Below are positions 1-8,373 of a stretch of 64,000 nucleotides of DNA, piece after piece. The notes below the pieces were generated by a model. The model ran no database searches. It worked only from the letters and a program-made list of their open reading frames with translations, and was not told the DNA's origin. The position numbers were made by a program, and so were the translations under genes. Positions within the stretch are counted from its first letter, which is position 1. Each line of letters opens with the position of its first letter. Origin of the DNA: Caulobacterales bacterium (GTDB lineage Bacteria; Pseudomonadota; Alphaproteobacteria; Caulobacterales; Parvularculaceae); assembly GCA_020638525.1 (NCBI GenBank), contig JACKIL010000010.1, positions 9,912 through 73,911 on the forward strand, written 5' to 3'.

Positions 1-1
1 C

Positions 2-757
2 GTTGTGACTGGCGGGGCGAGCGGGCTTGGGCTCGGCATAGCGACGCGCTTCATAGAAGAGGGCGCAAGCGTTCTCATTACGGATATTAACGAGGCGGCG
101 GGCGCCGATGAAGCCAAGCGCATCGGCGCCGCCTTCGCCCTTCAAGATGTGTCTAATGAGAAACGCTGGGGCGAAGTGATGGCGCTCGCCGAGTCGAAGC
201 TTGGCGGCGTCGATGTGCTCGTCAACAATGCCGGCCTTGGCATTGTCGGTGACAAGGATACGCTGGAGACTGTTTCGATGGCGGACTGGCGCCGGCTCTT
301 CAGCATCAATGTCGACGGGGTGTTCATGGGGTGCCGCGCGGCGCTCGGGCCGATGCGTCGGGCCGGTGGCGGTTCGATCATCAATATGTCGTCGGTCGCC
401 TCGCTTGTCGTCACGCCCTTCATTATCGGCTACGGCGCCGGCAAAGCTGCGGTCGAACATCTGTCGCGGTCGGTTGCGCTCCATTGCGCGCAGCACGGCG
501 ATAAGATCCGTTGCAACTCCATTCACCCCGGACAGATCAAGACGCCGATGCACGACTCGCTTGTCGAAGGCACAGCGAAAAACGCTGGCATCTCAGAAGC
601 GGATTCTCGTGCGGGTTATCTGAAGATGATCCCCATTGGCGAGTTCGGAACGCCGCTCGATATCGCCAATGCGGCCCTTTATCTTGCCTCGGATGAATCA
701 CGGCACGTCACCGGCACGCGCATGGTTGTCGATGGCGGCATGCAACTGATCGGATAG
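2..757 (+). CDS. SDR-family NAD(P)-dependent oxidoreductase, 5' end missing
   Basis: This is the C-terminal bulk (251 residues) of a short-chain dehydrogenase; the reading frame is open to the left edge, so the true start lies outside the window. The glycine-rich cofactor motif TGGASGLG follows directly after the edge, NNAG occurs about 70 residues later, and the catalytic Ser-Tyr-Lys set is present as SSVAS and YGAGK. The C-terminus ends with the usual VDGGM motif. Length and order fit a classical SDR that oxidises or reduces a secondary alcohol/ketone. The substrate cannot be told. A VOC-fold gene follows 8 bases downstream, so the two are probably co-transcribed. The GTG at 5 lies inside the cofactor motif and is not a credible start. 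Confidence 0.9.
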   Translation, partial: VVTGGASGLGLGIATRFIEEGASVLITDINEAAGADEAKRIGAAFALQDVSNEKRWGEVMALAESKLGGVDVLVNNAGLGIVGDKDTLETVSMADWRRLFSINVDGVFMGCRAALGPMRRAGGGSIINMSSVASLVVTPFIIGYGAGKAAVEHLSRSVALHCAQHGDKIRCNSIHPGQIKTPMHDSLVEGTAKNAGISEADSRAGYLKMIPIGEFGTPLDIANAALYLASDESRHVTGTRMVVDGGMQLIG

Positions 758-765
758 GAGCAAGC

Positions 766-1314
766 ATGTCGAGAATGCTGAAGTTCGGCCAGCCTTTGGG
801 CGGCGTCATGCAAATCGCGCATATCGTCGATGATCTTGAGGCGGGCGCGGCGAAATGGGTCGAGGCGCTCAATATCGGTCCGTGGGTGATTTTAGAGCAC
901 TTCCAGGCGGACAATACGACCTACTATGGCGAGCCGACCAATATCGACCTGTCGATCGCGCTCGCTTATTCCGGCAGCATGTGTTTCGAACTGGTTCAGC
1001 AGAACAACGATGTTCCGTCAGTCTACAACGACCACATCGCGCAAAGCGGGCTTGGTGCTTTCCATCATTGGGGCGTGTGCACGGAAACATTCGATGAGGA
1101 TCTTGCGGCCTACAAGCGAAAGGACATGCCAATCGCTTTTGCGGGCAATGTGCGCGCGGTTGGAGGTCTTCGGTTCGCTTACATAGACGCCATGGCGACA
1201 GCGCGCGGCATGATCGAACTTATCGAATGCGCGCCTGTGGTCGAGGACCTTTTCAATTCAATCAAGGAACAGGCTGAAGCCTGGGACGGTAAGACAGTCT
1301 TCATCCGTCCCTGA
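766..1314 (+). CDS. VOC-superfamily (glyoxalase/dioxygenase fold) protein
   Basis: A 182-residue protein of the vicinal-oxygen-chelate type. The N-terminal half reads like the Glyoxalase_4 family, with a beta-strand start (MQIAHIVDDLEAG) followed by a GPW segment. The fold's paired beta-alpha-beta-beta-beta modules can be followed, with FHHWGV near residue 104 and MIELIE near residue 147 as likely metal-site strands (His and Glu). Such proteins act as metal-dependent lyases, isomerases or extradiol-type enzymes, or only bind ligand. It starts 8 bases after the SDR stop, with a GGAGCAAGC ribosome site, so it shares an operon with it. Specific function is not known. Confidence 0.75.
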   Translation: MSRMLKFGQPLGGVMQIAHIVDDLEAGAAKWVEALNIGPWVILEHFQADNTTYYGEPTNIDLSIALAYSGSMCFELVQQNNDVPSVYNDHIAQSGLGAFHHWGVCTETFDEDLAAYKRKDMPIAFAGNVRAVGGLRFAYIDAMATARGMIELIECAPVVEDLFNSIKEQAEAWDGKTVFIRP

Positions 1315-1347
1315 CGCGGGGACGCTCTCAACAAGGGGAAAGAACTC

Positions 1348-1650
1348 ATGACCACGCGATTTGCATGGGCGGCGATCGCCTGCGTTTCGACCTTGGCGGC
1401 GTTCACGGCTTCGGCTGAAGCGAGTGATTTTGAGGCGCGCTGCGTGGCGGTTTCGCAGAATGAAACGCTGCCAGAGGGATACACTGAAGCTGATGTCGCT
1501 GCGGCCTGCGCGTGCCTCGCGGCAAAGGCGGAAGCCGATCCGGCTGTAATGGCCGATCTCGAACCCGGCCTCGACATTCCGGATTTCGAAACAAGAATGA
1601 GTTCTGTCGGTCCGGCGGGAGCCGCCGCGATCGAATCTTGTCAGGGCTAG
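1348..1650 (+). CDS. small secreted Cys-motif protein, unknown function
   Basis: A 100-residue protein with a clear Sec signal peptide (Arg at position 4, a hydrophobic run to about 22, cleavage near SAEA-SD). The mature part has four cysteines in the pattern C-x16-18-C-x-C-L...C, around the core AAACACLAAKAEADP. A second gene in this window (55168-55455) has the same architecture and core, so the two are paralogues of one family. An AAGGGGAAAG ribosome site precedes the ATG. The four Cys could form two disulphides in the periplasm. I recognise no named domain. It follows the VOC gene after 33 bases and may be in the same transcript. Confidence 0.75.
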   Translation: MTTRFAWAAIACVSTLAAFTASAEASDFEARCVAVSQNETLPEGYTEADVAAACACLAAKAEADPAVMADLEPGLDIPDFETRMSSVGPAGAAAIESCQG

Positions 1651-1660
1651 GCTTGCGCGT

Positions 1661-3115
1661 TTAGTCGGTGGTCTGCTGCTCTTCGGCGGGGCCGCCGATG
1701 GAGCGGAAGAAATTCACCGCGTTTGAAGCTTTGGCGAGCTGCGCCGCCACGAGCTGCTGACGAGCGGCATAGTCCGTCCGTTGCGCTTCGAGAACAGCGA
1801 AATAATCATCAACGCCGTTCTGGAAGCGCAGATCGGAAAGGTTGAAAGCTTTCGCCGAAGCTTCTGCAAGGCGCTCTGTCGCACTTACCCGTTCGTCAAT
1901 CGTTTCGCGTGTCGCAATGGCGTCGGCGATATCGCGGAACGCCGATTCTATCGATTGCTCATATTGCGTCTTGGCGATATCGCGGTCGATTTTCGCGCCC
2001 GAAAGCTGGGCGAGGTTCCGGCCCCCAGTGAAAATCGGCACGCTGACGGAGGGTGCAAAGCGCCATACGCCGGTGCCTGGCGCAAAGAGATCGGTTAGCT
2101 CCGCGCTCGCCGTGCCGGCGCTGCCTGTCAGGAGAATCTGCGGGAAGAATGCCGCGCGCGCCGCGCCGATGCTTGCGTTCGCCGCCTTGAGCTGGTGCTC
2201 GGCGGCCTGAATGTCTGGCCGGTTCAGCAAGATGTCCGAGTTGAGGCCAACCGGAATGTCGTCGTTGACTTTAACTGCATCAATCGTCGAAGCGATCTTG
2301 AGATCATCCGGCGTTGCTGTTCCAAGGAGAAGGCGCAGGGCGTTTCGATCGCGTTCGACTTGCGCCGCGAGGGAGGCGGCGTCGGCTTTCGCTTGCTCAA
2401 TGGAGATGCGGACGCGTTGCACATCGATATCATTGCCGACGCCGGAATCGAGAAGGCGTTCCGTGAGATCGAGCGACGCCTGCTGGTTTTTCACCGTCTC
2501 CTCAGCAATCGCCAGTAATTGTGTATCTGCGACGAGCTGAAGATAGGCGCTCGCGATTTCTGCGATGATTGTGACTTCCGCGGCTTTACGCGTTTCCTCT
2601 TCGGCGAAATAGCTTTCCAGCGCTTGCTTGTTAAGGCTGCGGACGCGCCCGAAAAGATCGAGTTCGTAAGAGCTCACACTTGCTGAAACCGTATTCTGCA
2701 CGGTCGTAATCGGTTCGGTGCGGCCGGAGGTCGATGCGCCGACTATACCTGTGGCCGCGTTCGCGCCCGTGCGTTGGCGCGTATATTGGTAGCCGGCGTT
2801 AATGCTCGGCAGGCTGTCAGAGCGCTGGACGCGATAAAGGGCGCGCGCGCGTTCGGCGTTGAGAACAGCGAGGCGGAGGTCGCGATTGTTCTCAAGACCG
2901 GTTTCGATCAGGCGCTGAAGTTCCGGATCGATGAACACGGCGCGCCAGGAAACGAGCGCGGCGGTCTCATTCCCGCGTTCTTCTGCATAGGGAAGAGCGC
3001 TCGGCGCAGGCGAACTCGGTCGCTCATAGCGGGGCGCCATGGTGGTTGCGCAAGCTGACAGCGCGCTTGCGCAAAGCAGGCCTGCGATAATTTTTGCGGG
3101 CAGGGGAGCTGGCAT
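1661..3115 (-). CDS. RND efflux outer-membrane lipoprotein, NodT/OprM type
   Basis: A 484-residue outer-membrane channel of the TolC/OprM class, last gene of the minus-strand efflux operon. The N-terminus is a lipoprotein signal with lipobox SAC (Cys22) followed by ATTMAPRYERP, typical of the NodT subfamily. Two OEP repeats follow: the first carries the ENNRDLRLAVLNAERARALYRV segment, the second the QLSGAKIDRDIAK and QNGVDDYFAVLEAQR segments. The protein should form a trimeric beta-barrel and periplasmic helical tunnel joined to the adaptor and pump encoded upstream. Only 3 bases separate its start from the pump gene stop, so expression is coupled. It could also serve other exporters in the cell. 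Confidence 0.93.
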   Translation of the reverse strand: MPAPLPAKIIAGLLCASALSACATTMAPRYERPSSPAPSALPYAEERGNETAALVSWRAVFIDPELQRLIETGLENNRDLRLAVLNAERARALYRVQRSDSLPSINAGYQYTRQRTGANAATGIVGASTSGRTEPITTVQNTVSASVSSYELDLFGRVRSLNKQALESYFAEEETRKAAEVTIIAEIASAYLQLVADTQLLAIAEETVKNQQASLDLTERLLDSGVGNDIDVQRVRISIEQAKADAASLAAQVERDRNALRLLLGTATPDDLKIASTIDAVKVNDDIPVGLNSDILLNRPDIQAAEHQLKAANASIGAARAAFFPQILLTGSAGTASAELTDLFAPGTGVWRFAPSVSVPIFTGGRNLAQLSGAKIDRDIAKTQYEQSIESAFRDIADAIATRETIDERVSATERLAEASAKAFNLSDLRFQNGVDDYFAVLEAQRTDYAARQQLVAAQLAKASNAVNFFRSIGGPAEEQQTTD

Positions 3116-3118
3116 CGG

Positions 3119-6100
3119 TCAGGCTTCCTGAGTTTGCGCCGCTGCTTGTTTCCGTGCGTCCGCGCCGCCGAATAGGCCGCGCACGAGCACGAAGAAGAGC
3201 GGGGTGAAGAAGAGACCGAGCATGGAGGCGGCTATCATCCCGCCGAGCACCGCTGAGCCGATCGCCATTCGTCCGGCCGCCCCGGCGCCTGAGCTGAAGA
3301 CGAGAGGCAGAACGCCGAGCCCGAACGCGAAGGACGTCATCAGGATGGGACGAAGGCGCGTGTGCGCGGCTTCGATCGCCGCTTCGACAGCGGTGCGGCC
3401 CTGTTCCTGCAGCGCCTTTGCGAATTCGACGATGAGAATGGCGTTCTTCGCGGAGAGGCCGACAGTCGTCAACAGGCCGACCTGGAAGAAGATGTCGTTT
3501 GCAAATCCGCGCATGAAGGCGGCTATGACGGCGCCCATCACGCCGAGCGGCACGATCAGGAGAACGGAGACCGGCACAGACCAGCTCTCGTAAAGCGCGG
3601 CGAGGCAAAGGAAGACAATGAGAATGGAAAGGGCGTAAAGCGCAGGCGCGCGCGCGCCGGTCTCGCGTTCTTCCGCCGAGATGCCTGTCCACTCAACGCC
3701 GAAGCCGGAAGGCAATTGCTTTGCGAGCTCATCGATCCGTTTCATCGCGTCGCCAGTGCTGACGCCCGGCGCTGTGCCGCCGAGGACTTCTCTCGACGCG
3801 ACGCCGTTGAAGCGCTCAAGTTTCGGCGAGCCGAACGACCATGATGTATCCGTGAAAGCAGAAATCGGCACGAGTTCGCCGGAAGCGTTCGGAACGCGCC
3901 ATCTGTTGAGGTCTTCCGGCGTCATGCGGTAGTGCGTGTCCGCGGCGACATAGACGCGTTTAATGCGGCCGCGATCGAGAAAGTCGTTGACGTAAGTTCC
4001 GCCCATCGCCGTCGCGATCGTCGAATTGATCGTTGATTGCGACAAGCCCATTGCTTCCGCACGCTGATAGTCGATGTGCAGATCGAGCTGCGCAACATCT
4101 TCCAGCCCGTTGGGACGAACGCCGGCGAACATCGGGTCCTGGTTCGCCATGCCGATGAGCTGATTGCGGGCATTCATCAGCGCGTCATGGCCCAGTCCGG
4201 CGCGATCCTGGAGATAGAGGTCGAAACCGCTCGCCTGTCCAAGACCCGGCACGGCGGGCGGGGCGAATGCGAAGACCTGGGCGTCGCGAATTTGCGAGAA
4301 TGCCTGCATGCACCGCTGCACAGTGGCTTGCACGCTCTTGTCGCGGCTCTTGCGTTCGCTCCAGTCCTTCATGGTGACGAAGGCGAGGCCCATATTTTGT
4401 CCGCTGCCGGCGAAGCTGAAGCCCGAAACGGTGAAGTAGTGCGCGATCGTATCGGCCTCTTCCTCTCGGAAATATTTCTTGATCTGTTCGAAGACAGCTT
4501 TGGTTCGGTCTTCCGTCGCGCCCGGCGGCAACTGCACCTGAACGAGGAATTGGCCCTGATCCTCGTCTGGCAGGAACGATTGCTTGATGCGCGTGAAGCC
4601 GAAACCGGTAGCGGCGCTCATAACGAGAAAGATGAGGAAGAAACGTGCGCTGCGGGCGAGCACATATTTGACGCCGCGTTTGTGGCCGCGCGAGCTTGCG
4701 TCGAACAGCCTGTTGAAGGCTTTCAGCGGCCCCATCAGCCTCGCCTGGAGGCTGCCGGGCTTTGGCTCTTTGTTCGGATCGTGCGGCTTCAAAATGGTCG
4801 CGCAGAGCGCCGGCGTTAAGATAATCGCCGCAAGAACCGAGAGAGCCATCGCTGAGACGAGCGTGATCGAGAACTGACGGTAGATGACGCCGGCGGTGCC
4901 GCCGAAAAACGCCATCGGCACGAACACAGCGGAAAGCACGGTGCCGATGCCGACAAGGGCGCCGGTGATCTGCTGCATCGACTTTCTTGTCGCTTCACGC
5001 GGGGCGAGGCCTTCTTCGTGCATCAATCGGTCGACGTTCTCGATGACGACGATCGCGTCGTCGACGAGAAGGCCGATGACGAGCACCATGGCGAGCATGG
5101 TGAGCGTATTGATGGAAAAGCCGAACGCAAAGAGCAGGCCGACGGTGCCGAGAAGGACGACGGGCACGGTGATCATGACGATCGCCGTCGCGCGCAGGTT
5201 CTGCAGGAAGAGGAACATGATGAGCGCGACGAAGAACGCCGCTTCGACAAGCGTCTTCAGAACTTCCTTGATCGATTCCCGCACGAAGGGCGTCGTATCG
5301 ACCGGAACCGCAGCCCGCACTTTCGGCGGAAAATATTGTGCGAGTTCATCGACCATCGCACGGACGGCCTGAGCGGTCTGAATGGCGTTTGCGCCGGGCG
5401 CAAGCTGAATGCCCATACCCGAAGAGGTGGTGCCGTCGAATTCCGCATCGCTCAGATAGGATTCAGAGCCGAGTTCGACGCGCGCAACGTCGCGGACCCT
5501 GACTTGCGAGCCGTCTTCGAGCGTGCGCAGCGAGATGTTTTCAAACTCCTCAGGCGTCTGCATCAACGCTTTGACGTTGATCGTCGCGTTAAGGGCCTGG
5601 CCTTCGACATAGGGGCCGCCGCCAAGTTCGCCGCCTGTGACTTGCGTGTTCTGCTCGTTGATCGCATTCGTCACATCAAGCGGGGAGAGGCCGTAATAGG
5701 CGAGCGCATCAGGATCGAGCCAGATGCGCATCGCATATTGCGAGCCGAACACGCGAATGCTGCCGACGCCGGGAATGCGGCTGATCGGATCCTGAAGGTT
5801 GGATACGATATAGTCGGCAAGTTCCGTACGCGTATAGGAGCCGTCTGTACTCGTCACGCCGACGATCATCAGAAAGCCGCTGCGCGCCTTGGCGACAGAA
5901 ACGCCGCGCCGCTGCACAGCCTGCGGGAGAAGCGGCGTCGCAAGGGCGAGCTTGTTCTGCACCTGCACCTGCGCGATGTCAGGGTCGGTTCCCGACTCGA
6001 AGGTCAGAGTGATGGACGACTGACCTTCGGAGCTGGAGCTGGAGCTGATATATTTTAGGTTGTCGATCGCCTTCATCTGCTGTTCGATGACCTGCGTGAC

Positions 6101-6280
6101 AGCCTCTTCAACGGCCTGCGCCGAAGCGCCGGGATAGGTCGCGCTGATCGTGACGGCTGGCGGCGCAATGTCCGGATATTGCTCGACCGGCAGAGCAGTG
6201 ATGCTGATCGCGCCCGCAAGCATGATGATGATGGCGATCACCCAAGCGAAGATCGGGCGGTCAATGAAGAAATTCGCCAC
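3119..6280 (-). CDS. RND multidrug efflux permease, HAE1 (AcrB/MexB) family
   Basis: A full-length (1053 residues) proton-driven inner-membrane pump. The N-terminal MANFFIDRPIFAWVIAIIIMLAG helix is typical of HAE1 pumps. The proton-relay residues are present: the Asp pair in LLVDDAIVVIENV in TM4 and the Lys in LSAKNAILIVEFAK in TM10. Two large periplasmic loops with porter repeats lie after TM1 and TM7. The usual substrates are hydrophobic drugs, dyes, detergents and bile-like compounds. It is the middle gene of an adaptor-pump-channel operon. Since the region carries aromatic catabolism genes further on, efflux of aromatic compounds is possible but not shown. Confidence 0.96.
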   Translation of the reverse strand: MANFFIDRPIFAWVIAIIIMLAGAISITALPVEQYPDIAPPAVTISATYPGASAQAVEEAVTQVIEQQMKAIDNLKYISSSSSSEGQSSITLTFESGTDPDIAQVQVQNKLALATPLLPQAVQRRGVSVAKARSGFLMIVGVTSTDGSYTRTELADYIVSNLQDPISRIPGVGSIRVFGSQYAMRIWLDPDALAYYGLSPLDVTNAINEQNTQVTGGELGGGPYVEGQALNATINVKALMQTPEEFENISLRTLEDGSQVRVRDVARVELGSESYLSDAEFDGTTSSGMGIQLAPGANAIQTAQAVRAMVDELAQYFPPKVRAAVPVDTTPFVRESIKEVLKTLVEAAFFVALIMFLFLQNLRATAIVMITVPVVLLGTVGLLFAFGFSINTLTMLAMVLVIGLLVDDAIVVIENVDRLMHEEGLAPREATRKSMQQITGALVGIGTVLSAVFVPMAFFGGTAGVIYRQFSITLVSAMALSVLAAIILTPALCATILKPHDPNKEPKPGSLQARLMGPLKAFNRLFDASSRGHKRGVKYVLARSARFFLIFLVMSAATGFGFTRIKQSFLPDEDQGQFLVQVQLPPGATEDRTKAVFEQIKKYFREEEADTIAHYFTVSGFSFAGSGQNMGLAFVTMKDWSERKSRDKSVQATVQRCMQAFSQIRDAQVFAFAPPAVPGLGQASGFDLYLQDRAGLGHDALMNARNQLIGMANQDPMFAGVRPNGLEDVAQLDLHIDYQRAEAMGLSQSTINSTIATAMGGTYVNDFLDRGRIKRVYVAADTHYRMTPEDLNRWRVPNASGELVPISAFTDTSWSFGSPKLERFNGVASREVLGGTAPGVSTGDAMKRIDELAKQLPSGFGVEWTGISAEERETGARAPALYALSILIVFLCLAALYESWSVPVSVLLIVPLGVMGAVIAAFMRGFANDIFFQVGLLTTVGLSAKNAILIVEFAKALQEQGRTAVEAAIEAAHTRLRPILMTSFAFGLGVLPLVFSSGAGAAGRMAIGSAVLGGMIAASMLGLFFTPLFFVLVRGLFGGADARKQAAAQTQEA

Positions 6281-6319
6281 GGCGGGCCTTCCTCTACTTA
6301 TTGGTTCAGCGGGCGCGCG

Positions 6320-7519
6320 TTATCGGGCGCCGCCGCCGGAGCTGGTGTTCGCCGCGCCGCTTTGCGTCGTTTCAGCGATGAGCGAGCTGTCGACAGGCGT
6401 TACGGCGTCGCCGCCGCGGAAGCGCTGGAAGCCTTCGACGATCACGCGGTCGCCGGGGGCGAGGCCCTCGGATACGAGCCATTTGTCGCCGATGGTGCGC
6501 TCAGCGACGATCATGCGCTGCTCCGCTTTGTTTTCGGCGTTGACGACGAAGACGTAAGCTTCACCCGCTGGCGTGCGCATCACCGCACGCTGCGCGACAA
6601 GAATTGCGTCATCGCGAACAGCTTCGATGATCCGGGCCCGAACGAACATGCCGGGCAACAGAAGTTCGCTCTTGTTGGGGAAGAGCGCGCGCATGGTGAC
6701 CGAACCGGTCGAAGGCTCGACGCTCATCTCCGTAAGCTCAAGGCTTCCTTTTTCGTCGTACTCGCCGCCATCTTCGAGGGTGAGCGCGACGCTGAGTTTG
6801 TCGCCATCGACGGTTTGCAGTTCGCCGCTCGCAAGCTTGCGTTTCAGACGAAGGATTTCAGCGCTCGACTGGGTGACGTCGACATATATGGGGTCGAGCT
6901 GATTGACGACGGCCAGCGCATTCGCCTGGTTGGCGGTGACGAGCGCGCCGACGGTGACGAGCGTGCGTCCGATCCGTCCGTCGATCGGCGAGGTGATGGT
7001 GGTGCGGTCGAGGTCGATCTTGGCGGAATCGCGCGCGGCGCGGGCGGAGCCGATGTCGGCCAGGGCCTGCTTGGCGGCGGCGACAGCGTCATCATAGTCC
7101 TGCTGGCTGACAGCCTTGGACTTCACCAGTTCAGCGAAACGCTTTTCTTTATTAGCGGCCGCAACAGCCAGCGCTTCGGCCCGGGCGAGGGCGGCGACGG
7201 CGCTGTTATAGGCGGCTTCATAGGGCGCCTTGTCGATCTGGTAGAGCGGGGCGCCGGCTTTGACCTCGCCGCCTTCGGTGAAAAGGCGCTCGGCGATTAC
7301 GCCGGAGACCTGCGGGCGGATTTCAGCGACACGAAACGCATTCGTCCGCCCCGGCAAGGTGGCGGAGAGGGTCACTGATTCCGCGCGAATGGTCTCGATC
7401 GACACTTCCGGCGCATAGGCGCCGCCTTGGCCTTGCTGCGCGGAAGGGCCGCCGCACGCGGCGAGCAGCAATGCCGGCGCGCTAATCAGCGCTAAAAAAC
7501 TCTTGCGAAACAGAAGCAT
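6320..7519 (-). CDS. RND periplasmic adaptor (membrane fusion) lipoprotein, AcrA/MexA type
   Basis: First gene of the efflux operon, 399 residues. The signal ends in a lipobox LLAAC (Cys at about 22), so the protein is lipid-anchored in the inner membrane. Domain order is standard: a barrel-sandwich (lipoyl-like) half with ISGVIAERLFTEGGEVKAG, an alpha-helical hairpin around residues 95-170, the second lipoyl half with SPIDGRIGRTLVTVGALV, then beta-barrel and membrane-proximal domains. It links the pump to the outer-membrane channel. The start at 7519 lies about 140 bases from the divergent TetR gene, with a palindromic operator between them. Confidence 0.95.
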   Translation of the reverse strand: MLLFRKSFLALISAPALLLAACGGPSAQQGQGGAYAPEVSIETIRAESVTLSATLPGRTNAFRVAEIRPQVSGVIAERLFTEGGEVKAGAPLYQIDKAPYEAAYNSAVAALARAEALAVAAANKEKRFAELVKSKAVSQQDYDDAVAAAKQALADIGSARAARDSAKIDLDRTTITSPIDGRIGRTLVTVGALVTANQANALAVVNQLDPIYVDVTQSSAEILRLKRKLASGELQTVDGDKLSVALTLEDGGEYDEKGSLELTEMSVEPSTGSVTMRALFPNKSELLLPGMFVRARIIEAVRDDAILVAQRAVMRTPAGEAYVFVVNAENKAEQRMIVAERTIGDKWLVSEGLAPGDRVIVEGFQRFRGGDAVTPVDSSLIAETTQSGAANTSSGGGAR

Positions 7520-7582
7520 GTAATTCCCTGAGGCTTCGGTGAGCAGTCGCCGCCGTGGATACGATTGCGTAACCTGCCTTGA

Positions 7583-7604
7583 TTAGAATGAACGTTTATT
7601 CTAA
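7583..7604. promoter_or_regulatory. Palindromic operator between the RND operon and tetR
   Basis: A 22-bp inverted repeat with arms TTAGAATGAAC and GTTTATTCTAA; 10 of 11 pairs match. It is AT-rich in a GC-rich setting and lies in the divergent intergenic region (7520-7673). Size and symmetry are those of TetR/AcrR-class operators. The likely binder is the TetR protein encoded at 7674, which would repress both itself and the efflux operon. The site itself is seen; the binder is inferred. Confidence 0.7.
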
Positions 7605-7673
7605 CTAACAGGTAAATAAGTCAAGCAAGGCCCGATCACGTTTTTTTGCGTTGCGGGAGGAATGTGGGAGCAA

Positions 7674-8282
7674 ATGTCGGCAAGAGAAGCGATCGCCCTG
7701 AAAAGTGAGGACCGGCGGGAGAAGATTCTGCAGGCCGCCGAGCGTTGCTTTGTGGCGAGCGGCTTTCATGGCGCGCGAATGGCGCAGATCGCCAAGGAGG
7801 CCGGAATGAGCCCCGGCCACGTCTACCACTATTTCGACAGCAAGGAGCAGATCATCGCGGAGATGGTCCGCGCCCATTCCGGCGAAAAGCGGGAAATGGT
7901 CGAGCGCTTCGAGGCGGCGGGTGACAAGCTGGTCGATCATATGGTCGACAATCTTGAGGAAAGCATCGACTCCTCGACGGACCCATTCTGGTCCGCCCTG
8001 ACCCTCGAAATGGCGGCGGAAGCGACCCGCAACCCGGAAATAGCCGAGGTGCTGCGCTCGACCGACTGCGAGATCAAATCGCGGGTCGTGGCCTGCCTCG
8101 CCGGTCAGTCCGGCAAGGAAGACATTGAAACACGCCTCGAAGTGCTGATCGCTCTCTTTCAGGGGCTCGGCGTGCGGAACATCATCAACCCCGAGCTCGA
8201 CAAGGCCGCGGTCATCCGCGTCGTGAAGGAAGTCGTCGAGACGCTCTTTCGCCGGACGGGAAGCGAGAGCGGCGACATCTAG
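7674..8282 (+). CDS. TetR/AcrR-family repressor of the divergent efflux operon
   Basis: A TetR-family regulator of about 202 residues. The N-terminal helix-turn-helix is clear: REKILQAAERCF, then HGARMAQIAKEAGMSPGHVYHYFDSKEQIIAEMV, ending with the recognition-helix motif GHVYHYF. The C-terminal ligand/dimer domain is divergent, as usual. Placement opposite an RND operon with a shared palindrome is the classic AcrR arrangement, so ligand-relieved repression of the pump is likely. Start choice: an ATG at 7662 is only one base from the GGGAGG motif, so the ATG at 7674 (also near GTGGGAG) is preferred; the HTH is unaffected. Confidence 0.9.
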   Translation: MSAREAIALKSEDRREKILQAAERCFVASGFHGARMAQIAKEAGMSPGHVYHYFDSKEQIIAEMVRAHSGEKREMVERFEAAGDKLVDHMVDNLEESIDSSTDPFWSALTLEMAAEATRNPEIAEVLRSTDCEIKSRVVACLAGQSGKEDIETRLEVLIALFQGLGVRNIINPELDKAAVIRVVKEVVETLFRRTGSESGDI

Positions 8283-8373
8283 GCCGGGGGAATTGCGGCT
8301 TGGAGCCGCTACGAGACTCATTCTAGTCAGAGGGCTGACGCACAGAAGCGGAACGGTCAGCTCTCTGAATGTG

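Noticed and set aside
1661..3115. Outer-membrane channel as part of the type I secretion system
   Set aside because: It is the last gene of the RND operon, 11 kb away and 3 bases from the pump gene; a TolC for the type I exporter should be sought elsewhere.
5018..6058. 346-codon plus-strand frame within the RND pump gene
   Set aside because: The protein is His/Asp/Arg-rich nonsense without domains and lies antisense to a full-length conserved pump.
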